64,000 nt of DNA from Cinnamomum chago. Its lineage: Eukaryota; Streptophyta; Magnoliopsida; Laurales; Lauraceae. Under the pieces are notes generated by a model that was given only the letters and a program-made list of their open reading frames with translations, was not told the origin of the DNA and searched no databases. This document shows, piece after piece, positions 24,980-37,466 of this stretch (its first letter is position 1; every line of letters starts with the position of its first letter). Position numbers and translations under genes: made by a program. Location: positions 46,015,001-46,079,000 of the forward strand of contig CP142451.1 in the NCBI GenBank assembly GCA_038049695.1, written 5' to 3'.

Positions 24980-25388
24980 ATATCTAGTTTCTAAAAAGTA
25001 TATGTTTCGCGGGTTTCGGGAATATCAAGTTTTGGGTACATATTTGGTGTGCAATGCCTGTTTTGCCCTCAAGGCCAAGAATTCGGGTTTCGGGATCTCC
25101 AACGGAATCGGGATCAACATGAAAGTTGAATGAAATAACAATACTAATAAAACGGGATTAAAATCATGAATGTAAAAACCTCCGATAAATCCTCAAACAT
25201 ATGCAATGTCAAGAAAGGGAACCCCCAAAGGGCCCTACTAGCACAAAGCAAATCAAAACATTCAAATTAGCCCAAAACTATAAACAAAGCTAATCCAAAC
25301 TCCACTTAGTCAAAATCACTAATCGAGCTTAGTACTAACACGCAACTAAATTAGCACTAATCGGGTTCACTCGGGTCGGGGTCTTACA

Positions 25389-25914
25389 GAGAGAGGGAGA
25401 GATGTGAGGGAATTGTAGTGAAATGAGAGGAAGAGAGTGTAGGAAATGTTTGGGAAGCTTGTAATAGATTTCTTTTATAGGAATAAGTGGAATGGAAAAT
25501 ATCCAAGGTGCCCTCTCTTGCTAGTGTAAGTTTAGGATAAGGATGAGGGTATTTAGGAAAGGTTAAAATGGAATAAACTAAAGGGTCCTTGGTTGCTAAT
25601 AGAAATAAATGATAAGGACTAGGGTAGTTTTCGTATTCACATATAATAACTAAAGTATCCTCAAATGAGTGGTTGTGAATAAAGGAGCCTAAAGGCAATA
25701 AAGGTAGGCTATTTATTATGACAAAAGTGCCCATGTTTATTTGGTTGACAATAAAGGAGACCAAGGTCATTTAAGGTATTAGGATTTTCAAAAGGGAGGG
25801 AAAATGTGTGGTAGGAAAGACTAGAGTACCCTCACATAATTAATGGGCTAATGGGTTAGGCCATGGGTAGTTGGGTCATTTTAAGGTTAATTGCACAACT
25901 CTCTAAGGGAAACC
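25389..25914. other. flank between elements, no gene
   Basis: AT-rich stretch with GAGAGGG-type purine runs near its left end, where it resumes the sequence broken at 13960. It ends in AAACC, the target duplication of solo LTR A. It resembles the U3 part of a Tekay-type LTR in minus orientation and may be the middle of an older, unnamed LTR whose end is at 56024. No coding signal. Confidence 0.5.
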
Positions 25915-27408
25915 TGTCACGCCCCCGAACCCAGACCCTGCAGCGGCTCGACCTCGGGGAGCGTGAATGGGATTAGGAGTGCAATTATATTTTTCTCCCA
26001 GGATCCGCGTGTGTGAGGATGACACATTCCAACACACTCTGAATATTTTGCAGAAGCTTTCGTGGCGTCGCGACCCGGAGTTCTTGGCCATCATTCCGTG
26101 TCGCGCTCAACCGCTAGCATATAGCTATTATATCAAGAACCATATCAGACTGGAATAAACCATCACAACCAAGTACAGAGCTGACAGTAATAGGATATTA
26201 CATTCCCATATATGTCCAAGTTACAAATTATTAATGTGGATTAATGAAGAATCCCAAGAAAAGGTTAATAGAAGCCATACAATAACAAACTAATAACCAC
26301 TACCCCACATGTGACGTAGCACCGATGTCAAGCCCAATGTCTACATGACATAGCGGACAACACAACCTGCAAACTCGTGGCTCCACAGCCAACAAAAGCA
26401 CTCAGCTCGGGGCGGAGAAGTCTGAACCTGAGTACCAAAATAGTGGGTCAGACACGACACTCTGGCAGGTGGGTTAAAAGATAATAAATGTACTGAAGAA
26501 TAAAACATGTGATAAATCATGTTATTTGATCAAAAGCTGCATATAATTAAAACAGGTGGAAAATCATGAATGTCTGACAAATCCTGTATTCATGTAAAAC
26601 GGGTGTAAAACATGGATATCTGATAAAACAACTGTTCATTTAAAACATCTGTAAAAGCATGGTTAGTTGACAAATCTGGTATTCCTCACATTGTAAACCC
26701 AATCCATATGCGGACCCTGCAAAAAGCCCTTCTTTAGGGGAGCCACAATCGTGAGGACAGGTGGCAACCACATAAAGCTAAATCCTCCATCTCTAATGTG
26801 ATGAAAGCACGCTAGAGGCGTTGGTCTCGGACACTCGAGGTGAATATATACATGTAGTTAGACAAGACCACGGCCGCAGAACCGGGTAACGGGACAGGCA
26901 GGATCCAGACTGTAGTTGGCAGGAACAAGAGGGGGACGCCAAGTCGGTGGATCAAGCCGACAAGGTTATCCAAGCTTAGTGGTGCCAACTAATAAGTTAC
27001 GAGTAAGAAATCAAGACATATACATATATATACAAATAGGTGTGTAACACCTTAGCAGGCAGGACAGGGTGCCCATAGGCACATAAATCACATTCATGTC
27101 TGGTCATGCATATACAGGGCTAGCAGGACACTTAAAGTGCATAAGTCAGTATTTCTAAAATAGGGCTAGTAGAATCACGTGAAAACAGGTGAGTCCGAAT
27201 GAAATCCAAGCGAAAAGAATTATGAAAGGATCTCCACAAGACACTGGACCATACCGGGAGGATTCAAGATTCGAATCAAGATGTATAGGGGTCCAGTATG
27301 TCGGTTTTTGCCACTGGCTTGGTACTCGATGAAATTAAGGACATTCCAAGCTCCCTATACAAATCGACAAGTCCAAGAATTCTCTATGAATTTCCATGAT
27401 AGGATTTC
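25915..27408 (-). repeat. solo LTR A, left piece
   Basis: This is the 3' end side of the LTR in its own sense. It holds three or four copies of a 45-55 bp AT-rich unit at about 26520-26690 (AAAACAGGTG, TCTGACAAAT, TATTCATGTAAAAC), also found expanded in solo LTR B. A conserved block lies at 26870-26990 (GTCGGTGGATCAAGCC, TTATCCAAGCTTAGTGG). The piece ends at the copia insertion point. Confidence 0.88.
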
Positions 27409-29073
27409 TGTTGGAAGTAGGTGGGCCTCGGGGATAGATTTTCAAAACTTTTGACCCACTTGACTTAGGGATCAAGTACCCATAAGGCCATAAACCATAT
27501 CCAGGATGCAATCCCTCCATCTCATGAATCAAGTACAGCAATAAAACCTATGTAAAAGATAGAAATCAGCAATCACCATGCAACCAAAATAATCCACAAC
27601 AAATAGAAAAGTAGATTATACCTTTGGAGCCCGGTAGTGCTCTAATCGAGAAGAAGACAATCAACTAGATCAAGAACTCTTCTTGAAACAAATTAGGATC
27701 TCCAAGACCTTGATGTCTTCCACGCTATGACCCACTATCAGATCTCTTTTCTCAAGAAGATTGGTGGAAACTTCAAGAGAAAACCCTACTAGAAACTCCA
27801 AGGAACTAGAGGAGAACTAGAGAGAGAAAGAGTAGTGCAACTCTTGCACTTTTAGGGCTTAGGTGTGCACTCCTTAGGTTTGGACGTCCAAAGGGGTGCT
27901 TCCCCTTTTATAGTTTTCAAGCCTCCTTTTCTTTCTCTCTTACTAATTGTATTAGAAGTCTCACTTCCACACTAATTAGTAACTTACTATTACCACTATT
28001 AGAAGTCCCACTTGAAATAGAAATAGTAACTTTTTAATTCCTTCATTTTAGAGTTCAAGTAGGATTAGTATCTAATAACTTGGGCTAGCGTGGGGGGCAC
28101 TAGCGATTCCAAAGAAAGCTGGCTCCAACTGGGACACCGCGACCCCACATCTCATATGTAATTCGGGCCCACAGTTAATTGCAAATAACACCACTATATA
28201 AATGCAATTGCACTATAGTCTTAGGAATAAATTACAATGAAGACCCTAAACTTCCTAATTACCACAAGTAGGCCCCTCTATCAATATCCATGGATCAATT
28301 GGAATAAATTTGTCTCTTCCAATCTTAAATCCACATCTTATTATCCTTGAGCCCCAATTAATCACAGTGATCATCAGTACCATCCAATTAACTCTTAATC
28401 GAGATGGGTTCGTACTTACTAATGACAAATCCATTAATTGGCACAAGGAGATAATATAGATAGATTCCATCTTGATCATTGGATGTTCCCACGATCCTAC
28501 TACCACATACCCAAGACACCGAGGTGTTGACCTACAGTTGGCCTCACTCATTGGTGACTCAAAGCAAATGAATAGACAGAAACTTGAGTTCATCAATGTC
28601 TCAGAATTGAGAGCCTATTGCTAGGGAATTATGAGAGCAGACCTTAAAATCGAGACAGTATTTCATAAGGTGCTTCTCATGATCTTTCAATACATCCAAT
28701 GTACCAGCACCATGATCTAGAATCTTACATTCTGATGATTGAGACAAATCACACTATCTCATAGTGATCAAGGTGCTGCAACCTTATCAAATGAGATGCC
28801 CTGTGTCATCACTGGTTGTGAAGATATTTTTAAGTATAAGATTTGTGACACATGTCTCTCGTAAATGGATCTCATTAATATACATATATCACATCTAATA
28901 TACTAATGGGACCCGGTTCATCTCATGAACCATCATGTCATATGTATTGGTCATGTGCATTAAGTAATAAAGCACCATTCACCTCATGAAAGGAAAGCAT
29001 GATTTTATTGATGAATAAAGAAATTAATCAATTTCTTACATCAACTGATGGATCGAGTCCTTACAATCTAACA
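27409..29073 (-). repeat. 3' LTR of the nested copia element
   Basis: 1665 bp, TGTTAGATTG on the minus strand at 29073 to CCAACA at 27409. Matches 37469-38768 plus 49607-49969. A TATA-like box lies at 27904-27913. Confidence 0.92.
27904..27913 (-). promoter_or_regulatory. TATA box in copia LTR
   Basis: On the minus strand CTATAAAAGG, followed by GGAAGCACC, about 1160 bp into the LTR. The same box is at 37962-37971 in the partner LTR. The perfect plant TATA form makes this the likely core promoter of the element. Confidence 0.7.
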
Positions 29074-29086
29074 ATCTCCCAATTGG
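29074..29086 (-). other. polypurine tract of the nested copia element
   Basis: On the minus strand CCAATTGGGAGAT abuts the LTR start TGTTAG. Confidence 0.75.
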
Positions 29087-29088
29087 GC

Positions 29089-32000
29089 TCAATGCCAGTC
29101 AAAGTTACATCTCATGCACATCCCCTCTACATGTTGTTCAAAGACTTGGGTAGTCAATGGCTTAGTAAAGGGATTTGCCAGATTGTCCGCAGAAGCTATC
29201 TTGGTAATAGCAATATCACATCTCTGCACAATCTCTCTGACTAAATGATATTTCCTCTGTACATGCTTTTGGCTTTTATGGCTTCTGGGCTCCTTGGACT
29301 GAGCGACTGCCCCACAATTGTCAGAGTAAACTGTGAGCGGCTGTCGTGCCAAAGGTACCACCCCAAGTACCATAAGGAATCTCTTAAGTCATATTGTTTC
29401 CTTAGCTGCTTCACAAGCCGCTACATATTCAGCCTCCAAGGTGGAATCAGCGGTACAATACTGTTTTATACTCCTCCAGCTGATAGCTCCGCCACCAAGC
29501 ATAAATACATAACCAGAGGTGAATTTCCTGGAATCCTTATCTGACATGAAGTCAGAATCTGTGTATCCGACTGGAATTAGTTCATCACTGCTACAAATCA
29601 ACATGTAATCTCTAGTCCTTCTCAAGTATTTGAGAATACACTTTACAACAGTCCAATGTTCAGGTCCTTGGTTAGACTGATATCTACTGACTAGGCCCAC
29701 TGCATGATAGAAATCCGGTCTAGTACATAGCATAGCATACATGAGGCTACAAACAGCCGAAGCGTATGGTATCGACTTCATCTGCTCCATTTCCTCAGGT
29801 GTCTTAGGACACTGATCTTTGGAAAGATGCACTCCATGCCTGAAAGGTGTAATACCCTTCTCGGAGTCTTGCATAGCAAACCGTACCCATACCTTATCTA
29901 TGTATGTAGCTTGGGATAAGTCAATCATCCTATTTTTCCAGTCTCGATGGAGTTTGATCACTAGGATTTATCTAGCATCTCCCAAATCCTTCATATCAAA
30001 AGTCTTGGCTAACCAAACTTTTACTGTTGACAACATCCCCACGTCTTTCCCGAGGAGAAGGATGTCATCGACATATAAAACCAGAAAGACTACCCTGTCA
30101 CCTTCACTTTTCATGTACACACATGACTCATCCGGATTTTGACAAAAACCAAATGACTTGATTGCCTGGTCAAAACTGATGTTCCAGCTTCGGGATGCCT
30201 GCTTCAATCCATAAATGGACTTTTGCAGCTTGCAAACTTTTTGCTCTTGGTTTTTAGCTACAAAACCGTCTGGCTGCACCATATAGATGTCTTCCTCAAG
30301 ATGGTCGTTGAGAAATACCGTCTTGACATCCATTTGCCAAATCTCGTAATCGAGATGAGCCGCAGTGGATAAGAGTATTCGGATGGACTTGAGCATGGCT
30401 ACTGGCGAGAAGGTTTCCTCATAATCGATACCTTCTTTCTGAGTATACCCTTTCGCAACAAGCCTAGCCTTAAAGGTCTCCACTCTACCATCTGGTCCTC
30501 TTTTTCTCTTGTAGACCCACTTGCACCCAATAGGTTTAATATTGGCAGGCAAGTCCACAAGTGTCCAAACCTGATTGGAGTATATAAACTCCATCTCAGC
30601 TTTCATAGCATCTTGCCAACGTCCCGAATCTATGTCATTAATTGCTTCATCATAGTTACAGGGATCTTGTTCCGATTCTTCCGGGATTGCCTCGTAAGAC
30701 TCTCCTAAGAATGAGAACCTGTCAGGGGGTCTGACAATCCTCCCACTACAACGAGGCACTGGTGTAACTACTGGGTTCGGTAAGGGCGGTTTTTCCTCAA
30801 GTTCAGTCATACTTGGATTTGGAATTGTTTGCTCTTGAATTTCTTCCAAGATCACCTTATCTAAAGATTTCAGGTCCATCATATAAAATTCCTCCAGAAA
30901 AACCGGATTAGTGCTCACCAACACTTTCTGCTCTCTGGGATTATAGAATAACCAACCTTTAGTTCCTTTAGGATATCCTACAAACGTGCATACTTCCGAC
31001 ATCGTTTCCAACTTATCTGCCTTAACCTTTAACACGTATGCCGGACAACCCCAAATGTGTAAATGTTGCAGACTAGGTTTTCGCCCGGACCACGATTCCC
31101 GGGGAGTCTTAGGTACAGACTTAGATTGTACGAGGTTTAGTGTGTACATTGCAGTATCCAAGGCGTATCCCCAAAAGGATATAGGTAATCCTGATAAACT
31201 CATCATAGACCTAATCATATCTAAAAGAGTCTTGTTCCTTCTTTCTGCTACTCCATTCTGTTGAGGCATACCAAGAGCAGACAACTGGGATAGAATCTCA
31301 TTTTCTGATAAGTATCCCATAAAATCAGCAGAGATATTCCCCTCCTCAATCTGATCGAAGAGTCGTGATACTCTTACCTAATTGTTTTTCTGCTTCCGCT
31401 CGAAACTCTTTAAACTTTTCAAAAGCCTCGGACTTGTAGCGCATAAAGTATATGTATCCATATCTTGAGTAATCATCTGTGAAAGTGATGAAGTACTCAT
31501 ATCCTCCTCTGGCCCTGACATTAATGGGTCCACACACATCAGTATGCACTAATTCCAATAAATCTTTGGCCCTATTGCCCTTAGATGAAATGGGCCATTT
31601 GGTCATTTTGCCTTCCAGATAAGACTCACAGACAAGCATTGGTTCTACCACCAATGAAGGCAAGATACCATCTTTCACTAGCCTGTCAATCCTGTTTAGG
31701 CTTATATGACCGAGCCTCAAGTGCCAAAGTTTTGTCGGATTAGATGAAGGTGACTTCTTCTTCAATGATGTTCTATTAATTGTTTCAGTATCATGTATCT
31801 TATACATTGCGGGAGTTAACAAATAAAGCTTATGGGTTGCCCTGTCAGAATATATAAAAGTATCATTCCTCTTTATGACAACTTCAGTACCAAAACTAGA
31901 AACTGAAATTAAATTCCGTCATAAAGACGGTACATATAATGTGTCTGACAAAACCAATTTGTTATTTGAAAAACATAAAGTAATAACTCTCACTGAAACA

Positions 32001-33020
32001 GCCTCTGCCTTAGCGTCAGATCCTAGGTTGACAATGATTTCTCCGTCACTGAGCCTCCTGGTTTCCCTGAACCCTTGCAACGAATTACATATGTGATTAG
32101 TTGCCCCGGAGTCCACACACCAAGATTCTGAAGTACCAGTTGTAAAACTAACTTCAGAAATAAGTGACTCAATCATACCTGAGGTCTTCTTTATAGATAG
32201 ATACTCTGGACAATTCATTTTCCAATGTCCTGTCTTACCACAATGGAAACACTTTCCTTTTGACCCTGAACCCTTAGCCTTGGCCACGCCACCATTAGGA
32301 CTATTCTCCACCTTAGGACCCTTTGGAATCGATTTCTTTTTTCCTTTCCGCCCTTTGCCTTTTGGCTTGGACTTGGCATCTGACTTTTCTGTCACTAGGG
32401 CAGTTGACTTCTTCTTCATAATCCCTTCAATCACCACCAGCTGACTAGACAGCTCAGCCAGAGTTAGATTCATCTTATTCATATTATAATTAACCTTGAA
32501 ATTGTTGAATGACTTTGGTAATGACTCAAGGATTATGTCGATCTGTGATTCCACATCAATCGCAGCTCCCAGTACATCTAACTCATTCAATGAGTCCATC
32601 ATTTTCAACATGTGTTCATGTACTAGTGTACCTCCAGCCATCTTGGTACTGATGAGCACCCTCATAGCTGCCTGCCTAGCAGGCCTGCCTTGTTCCGCAA
32701 ACATCTCCTTTAAGTTCGATATAATATCGTATGCAGTCTAATAGGATTGATGTTCGTGTTGCAAAACACTAGACATGGATGTCTTTGGCCCATTTGGTGT
32801 AAAGTTCCTTTTCTTCTTCTGATGCATCCGGGCCAGGCTCATCATGGGGGGTTTTGGTAAGGACATATTTATATCCTAAAGCAGTTAAGACAATATCCAG
32901 GTTCCGTTTCCAGTCTACATAGTTGGATCCCCCCCCCCCCAACTTATTCTGGTTGAGGATGGTCGCAAGTGGATTGAAAGTATTTGAATTCATACTTGAA
33001 ATACTATAGCACATAACCAT
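29089..33020 (-). pseudogene. copia gag-pol remnant
   Basis: On the minus strand, in order: gag with WKRNLDIVLTALGYKYVL near its start and a CCHC knuckle (CFHCGKTGHWKMNC); aspartic protease with WCVDSGATNHI; the GAG-pre-integrase segment LWHLRLGHISLNRIDRLVKDG; integrase core with DDYSRYGYIYFM and [13 protein letters not shown]; reverse transcriptase with [11 protein letters not shown] and [10 protein letters not shown]; RNase H with GYTDSDF and YSDNCGAVAQS. This is the full copia domain set on one strand, with about five breaks. A 12-base C run near 32929 codes for glycines in gag. Treated as a fossil. Confidence 0.92.
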
Positions 33021-33053
33021 ACATTCAATTAATGAATTTAAATGACATTAGGG

Positions 33054-35758
33054 TGATGGACCCTGGCCTTTCATCCTCTCCTTCCGCCCTGGGGCTGCCG
33101 GGGTCCGGCTAAGGGAGAAAAGCGAGTCATCAATATTTTTTGTATGGGTATGCCAGATTTTCTATTCTACTTGGAATTCGAAGTGGTGATCCGGAGATTC
33201 ACCTTCACAAGAAGAAAGGAAATCAACTCTTTTTTCTAACTCTCCATTGAACATATATTTTAAGAAAGAGACACAATTTTTTTTAATGCTGTGAGAGGCG
33301 GTTTCATTTTGTTTGCCGTGAAAGGCGATTTTTTTTGTGCCGTGAAAGGTAATTTACAAATCTCATCAATAATGAAAGACAAGAAATGTGAATTTTTTTT
33401 GTCTCTTTACAAAGAACACAAAATACAATAGAAAAAGCGAGAAAATGAATCTGACTTCTCAAGAGATTGCGAGGACACATTCAGATCGACGGTTGCAAGT
33501 CATGTATGGGCTTCGCCATCGTCCTTTAGATGAGAACACATGATGCTTTGATTCTTTGGCTTGGCTAGGACCTCAATTTTTTAAAGGATAAAGACCGAGG
33601 GGAGGTCCTATATCCAATAAAAAAAACCGAGTAAATGGGTTGAAAACCCACGTTTAGGCCATGTTGGACAGAAGGAGAGGGGACCTTGGGGGGGTGGACC
33701 CCAAGAGACTTCGATCACCTTCTGGTGTTTCTTGCAACAAAGTTCCTTTGAAGAAGGAGACCTTGTTTGTGCAGAGATTTCTTCGAGGATTCTTCGGGAT
33801 TTTTCTTGGATTTTTTCTTCTGGACCCTTTCTTCTTGGAATGACCCCCCTTTTATAGGCTTTTGGTGGCCATAAGATGGGTTTATGAGCATTGATGGCAT
33901 TGATGCTCCATGATGAGAGGAGTTACAAGTTCTAATTCTTTGATTTTGTAACTCGTTTTTCCTTGAATATGATTGGCCGATGGAGAATGATGGGCATTTA
34001 ATCGCCCTTAATCTCCATGATGAGAAGATTTTCAAGGTTTTAATATCATGATTACTTGGACTTGTAACTCCTTTATCCTTAAATCTGATTGGGCCGTCCA
34101 AAATAATGGGTTAAGACCGCATTAAGTTGTCATAAAACGGGCCAATTAACTGCATTAAGTGGTCGCCAGGGCATTTGAAGAGTCGCAGGCCGTGCCGCGT
34201 CTTTTGGAATTCTTCTTGTGACGATCGCCGATGGATCCACATGTTGTTTGATGTCGGACGACGATGCAACTTCAGACATTGATTGGTGCCAGTGGGCCGG
34301 TGACATCAGTCTTATCGATTTCTCGATCGGTCGGACATAAAGTGTACTTTTTTTGTCAGCCGGTTAGCGATCTTAGAGCGATCAATGATGATTTCATGCT
34401 CTCGACGGCCGATCCGAAATGTTGATGAAGATCAGTCGATTTCAAGCATCAAGAATTTGATTTTTGGAAAACCACAAGGGCTGGAATTCCTGAAATGCGA
34501 AAAGAGTCGGAAAACAGGCCACTCGGTGGAAATACGGCGACCCGGATTTCCAGTGTCGCCGGCGACCATGGGCTGGGGTCGCTGGCGGGCCAAGGTCGCC
34601 GGCAACCATAGGGTTTTTTCCACTTCCAGTCGTCGTTTCTCGGCCGTTTTTTTATCTTTTTTATTCTTTCTTTCTCCTGTATTTTTCTTGACATTTCTCC
34701 TCATTTATTGGCTTGATTCTTCTGAAGAAAACCTGACGAGAAACCGCGCAAACTGAAGCACAAAGTTTTCTATCTTCCGGAAAGGCCGAAGACTTTGTAG
34801 TCGATTTGCTGTCAAGAGTCAAAACTAGGTCAAACGATGTCAGAATGACCTGAAATTTGAGATGAAACCTCCTGGGTAGTAGATAGGACCAACCATGGGC
34901 TTTTATCTAAGTTTTGAAGCCATGTGGGGTCCCATCGCCAGTGGACTTGATTTTGTCGTGGGGAAAATGCCGCGCTTTGATGTACTATCAACCGATGTCC
35001 GAACGACTTGAATTTTGACAGGGAGCTTATTGGAGTCATTTTGAGACGATCCATTAGCTCCGATTTGGATGTCATGGTCCTAGGATGCTCCGCCGCTAGT
35101 AGCCTTGATTTTGTTTCGGAGCGTCAAAGTCGGGTCAAAAGTTGTCGGAATGACCTGAAATTTGACGTGCAACACTTTAGAAGCATGTTGAAGCCACCTA
35201 TGTGCTCTGTTTGATGGGTGAAGGCCTCGATAGTTCTAGCCACCGAGAGGATTGATTTTACTACTAGAGGGTTGATGGAGGGTCAAACGTTGTCGTTTTG
35301 ACTTGAAATTTGACACGGAGCCTTTTGGAGGTATTTTAAGACCCATCCGTGGGCTCTGATCGAAGTTTTGATGTCTTCGATGTCGTCGCCGCCGGGAGCA
35401 CCTGTTCAGCTGCCGGAGGAGTGAAGGTAGGCCAAATGATGTCGGAATGGCCTGAAACTTGATGTAGAGCCTCCTAGTGGCATCTTGGGGCCAGCTGTGT
35501 GCTCTGTTTTATGTATCAGGGTTTCTGGCTTCGCCACCGCCGATAGCTCCTTCTCAACTGCTAAAAGGGTGAAGTTGGGTCAAATGATGTTGAAATGGCC
35601 CGAAATTTCAGATATACCCCTCTTTTGGCTGTCTTGTAGAATCTTGCAGTTTCTATTTGATTTTGACAAGATCTGATGTTTGAAATAGCATTGCCTATTT
35701 GTGGTAAGATGCAGTTTCTTGATGTTAAGGAGGCTAGATGACTTTTTTGGTGTCAACA
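33054..35758 (-). mobile_element. solo LTR D inserted in the copia leader
   Basis: A 2705-bp unit that begins TGTTGACACC on the minus strand at 35758 and ends GGTCCATCA at 33054. It has the perfect 5-bp duplication TAGGG at 33049-33053 and 35759-35763. There is no coding domain. The TGTTGACACC start and the GAGTCATCAATATTTTTTG segment near its other end recall Ty3/gypsy Tat/Ogre-type LTRs, so a solo LTR of that group is the best guess. Orientation is inferred from the TGTTG start only. Short overlapping reading frames on both strands near 34432-34756 look like chance. It holds degenerate tandem repeats at 34815-35625. Confidence 0.8.
34815..35625 (+). repeat. degenerate tandem repeat, unit about 150 bp, about six copies
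   Basis: The core GTCGGAATGACCTGAAATTT recurs with variation near 34835, 34993, 35140, 35296, 35443 and 35590, a spacing of roughly 145-160 bp. Each core is preceded by a GGTCAAA-type word and followed by a GAGCCT..TTGG-type segment. It lies wholly inside solo LTR D. Confidence 0.8.
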
Positions 35759-35763
35759 TAGGG

Positions 35764-37453
35764 TTTGGTATTCTACCAAATTCATGTAGGGATCCTCATA
35801 ACCACTAAATTAAGAATACATCAGAATCCCAATCCCCGGGGTATGATTCCTTGGGGAGTGCGAATACCACCTAGATTGGTGCGGATCAAAGTTGGTCAAA
35901 ATTAGGATTAAGACTAACTATCCATGATCCCCTTCATTCATTACTATCTAGGTATCTCATACCAAATAATGAATGACTCCCGATTAGCTTCGATTTCTAA
36001 AATACATGAGGCAAATCCTTGGGGATACTACATCATTATTTTAGTTAAGTGTGACCCACCAACTAGCATTGCATGACAACCGTTGCGAGCAGCTCCTCCT
36101 TGGGGAGTGGGCCCCCGCCCCAACTCACCAACACTATCCATAGGAGATCCATATCTAGTAACCAGATAAGTAAAAGCCCTCCATGGGGAACGGTCATTCT
36201 CAAGATGGCGCGAGGCTAATACTTTCCTTACAATGGACCTATGGTGGAAAACCATGGGGATTTCTAAATATAAATGCCCTGCTCCCACTTAATATTTTAT
36301 AATTGAGGATTTCCTTTTAGGTATATGGGCCCACAAATATAGACATCAAATTATCTCCTGATATGACCAATGATTGGTTCCAAGTCAAGTTATTTTATGG
36401 AAAGTCCAGTTTTTTAAATTAGTGTTACCAATGGATCCATCTCATGGCCCCACCAACTCTAATTAGAACTCTTTCCAAAAATTAATTTGATTTGACCAAT
36501 TTTGAAAATTGCTATGTTCGGATCAGATTTGGAAACTTTCTTAAACAAGCATTCATCCATAAATAGAAAGTGCTAAAATTAGAAACTGGTCCTCTCCTCC
36601 ACATGGCCCAGGCGGAATAGACTTCTTGGACTTCTAGACTTTCCAAAACTTTGGGATTCCTCAAACTCTTTGGGCATCTCCAAAACGCCTTTTGGTAATC
36701 TTCAAACTCTTTGATTCGGAGTCCAACTTCACTTTCCTTCTTTGTCTTAGACATCGCCAAAATTTACAAATTTGAAAAATTACATAAATTCCTATGCCTC
36801 AATTATGAGACTTACATGGTAATCTAAACATGAAAATAAAAGGGCTATAGGGAAATTCACCATGCAGCCCTTTTCACGGGAAACCAAGGAAACCATGATG
36901 CCCTTTACAAGTAGCCCAAAATAACCATCAACCATATAAAGAAAGTAAAAGACTTGTGGGCCATATGGAGAGGACAAGATTACCTACATGTTTGTATCTC
37001 ATATAACCATACAAATCACAAAAATAGGCTACCAAACAATGCTGGAAAAATAGGACATCAAAGAAGACCCGCAACTGAAAAAAATCCAAAAACTGCATTC
37101 CTGAAGCAGTGTCTTCGGTTGACCGAACAGAGAGCTAGGCCGACCGACCTGCATGGGCTCAATCGACCGAGCACGGGTCTCAGTCGACCGAACTGACGGA
37201 AACCTGCAACTTGGGTTTCTGCAGTTCGTGTCCAAACTTCACCAAATCACATCCAAAGTGTTCCTATGGCATCCTATCATCCATCCAACATTATTATACC
37301 ACTTTGTGACTATCCAAACATGGATTCACTAATAAACAAAGCAAATCCATAAAAAAAAAACTGATTCGTACATAGCCCTTGCTCTATCCTCTTCACATCT
37401 CATGCAAAGATTAGAACAAGATTGCTGATCTAACATTTTTAGAGATGAGGTAT
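35764..37453 (-). other. copia 5' leader between primer site and gag
   Basis: About 1.7 kb of untranslated leader in copia sense, interrupted at its gag side by solo LTR D. It is AT-rich with several GGGGA-type words (for example CCTTGGGGAGTG at 35847 and 36099) but no coding domain. Close to the primer site it carries the GACCGA palindrome cluster at 37114-37200. A leader this long is known in several plant copia groups. Confidence 0.65.
37114..37200 (-). repeat. palindrome cluster, GGTCGACCGA type, in copia leader
   Basis: CGGTTGACCGAAC, GGCCGACCGACC, ATCGACCGAG and AGTCGACCGAAC lie within 87 bp. The words resemble those of the cluster in the Sirevirus-like LTR at 59276-59510. Here they sit downstream of the primer site, outside the LTR. 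Confidence 0.75.
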
Positions 37454-37466
37454 GGCTCTGATACCA
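37454..37466 (-). other. primer binding site of the nested copia element
   Basis: On the minus strand TGGTATCAGAGCC begins two bases after the LTR end CCAACA. It matches the complement of the initiator methionine tRNA 3' end. Confidence 0.9.

Larger units (their letters stand above)
13961..25388 (-). mobile_element. complete Tekay-type Ty3/gypsy element, young
   Basis: Two direct LTRs of equal length (3239 bp each: 13961-17199 and 22150-25388) bracket a 4950-bp interior on the minus strand. The interior holds a primer site, gag, pol and a polypurine tract in the standard order. Five-base target duplications GAGAG lie at 13956-13960 and 25389-25393. I count about ten base differences between the LTRs by eye (about 0.3 percent), which at 1.3e-8 per site per year is of the order of 0.1 million years. 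All major domains are present and the coding part looks close to whole, with about two breaks. The integrase-first-last order, the C-terminal chromodomain-like segment, the Met primer and the very long LTRs fit the Del/Tekay chromovirus clade. It is the youngest datable element in the window. Confidence 0.93.
22150..25388 (-). repeat. 5' LTR of the young Tekay-type element
   Basis: Near-identical partner of 13961-17199: same length (3239 bp), with about ten scattered base differences by eye. It opens TGTAAGACCCCGACC on the minus strand at 25388 and ends GGTCGCGACA at 22150. Confidence 0.93.

Noticed and set aside
34432-34756. Overlapping reading frames on both strands
   Set aside because: They fall inside solo LTR D, overlap on opposite strands and show no domain.
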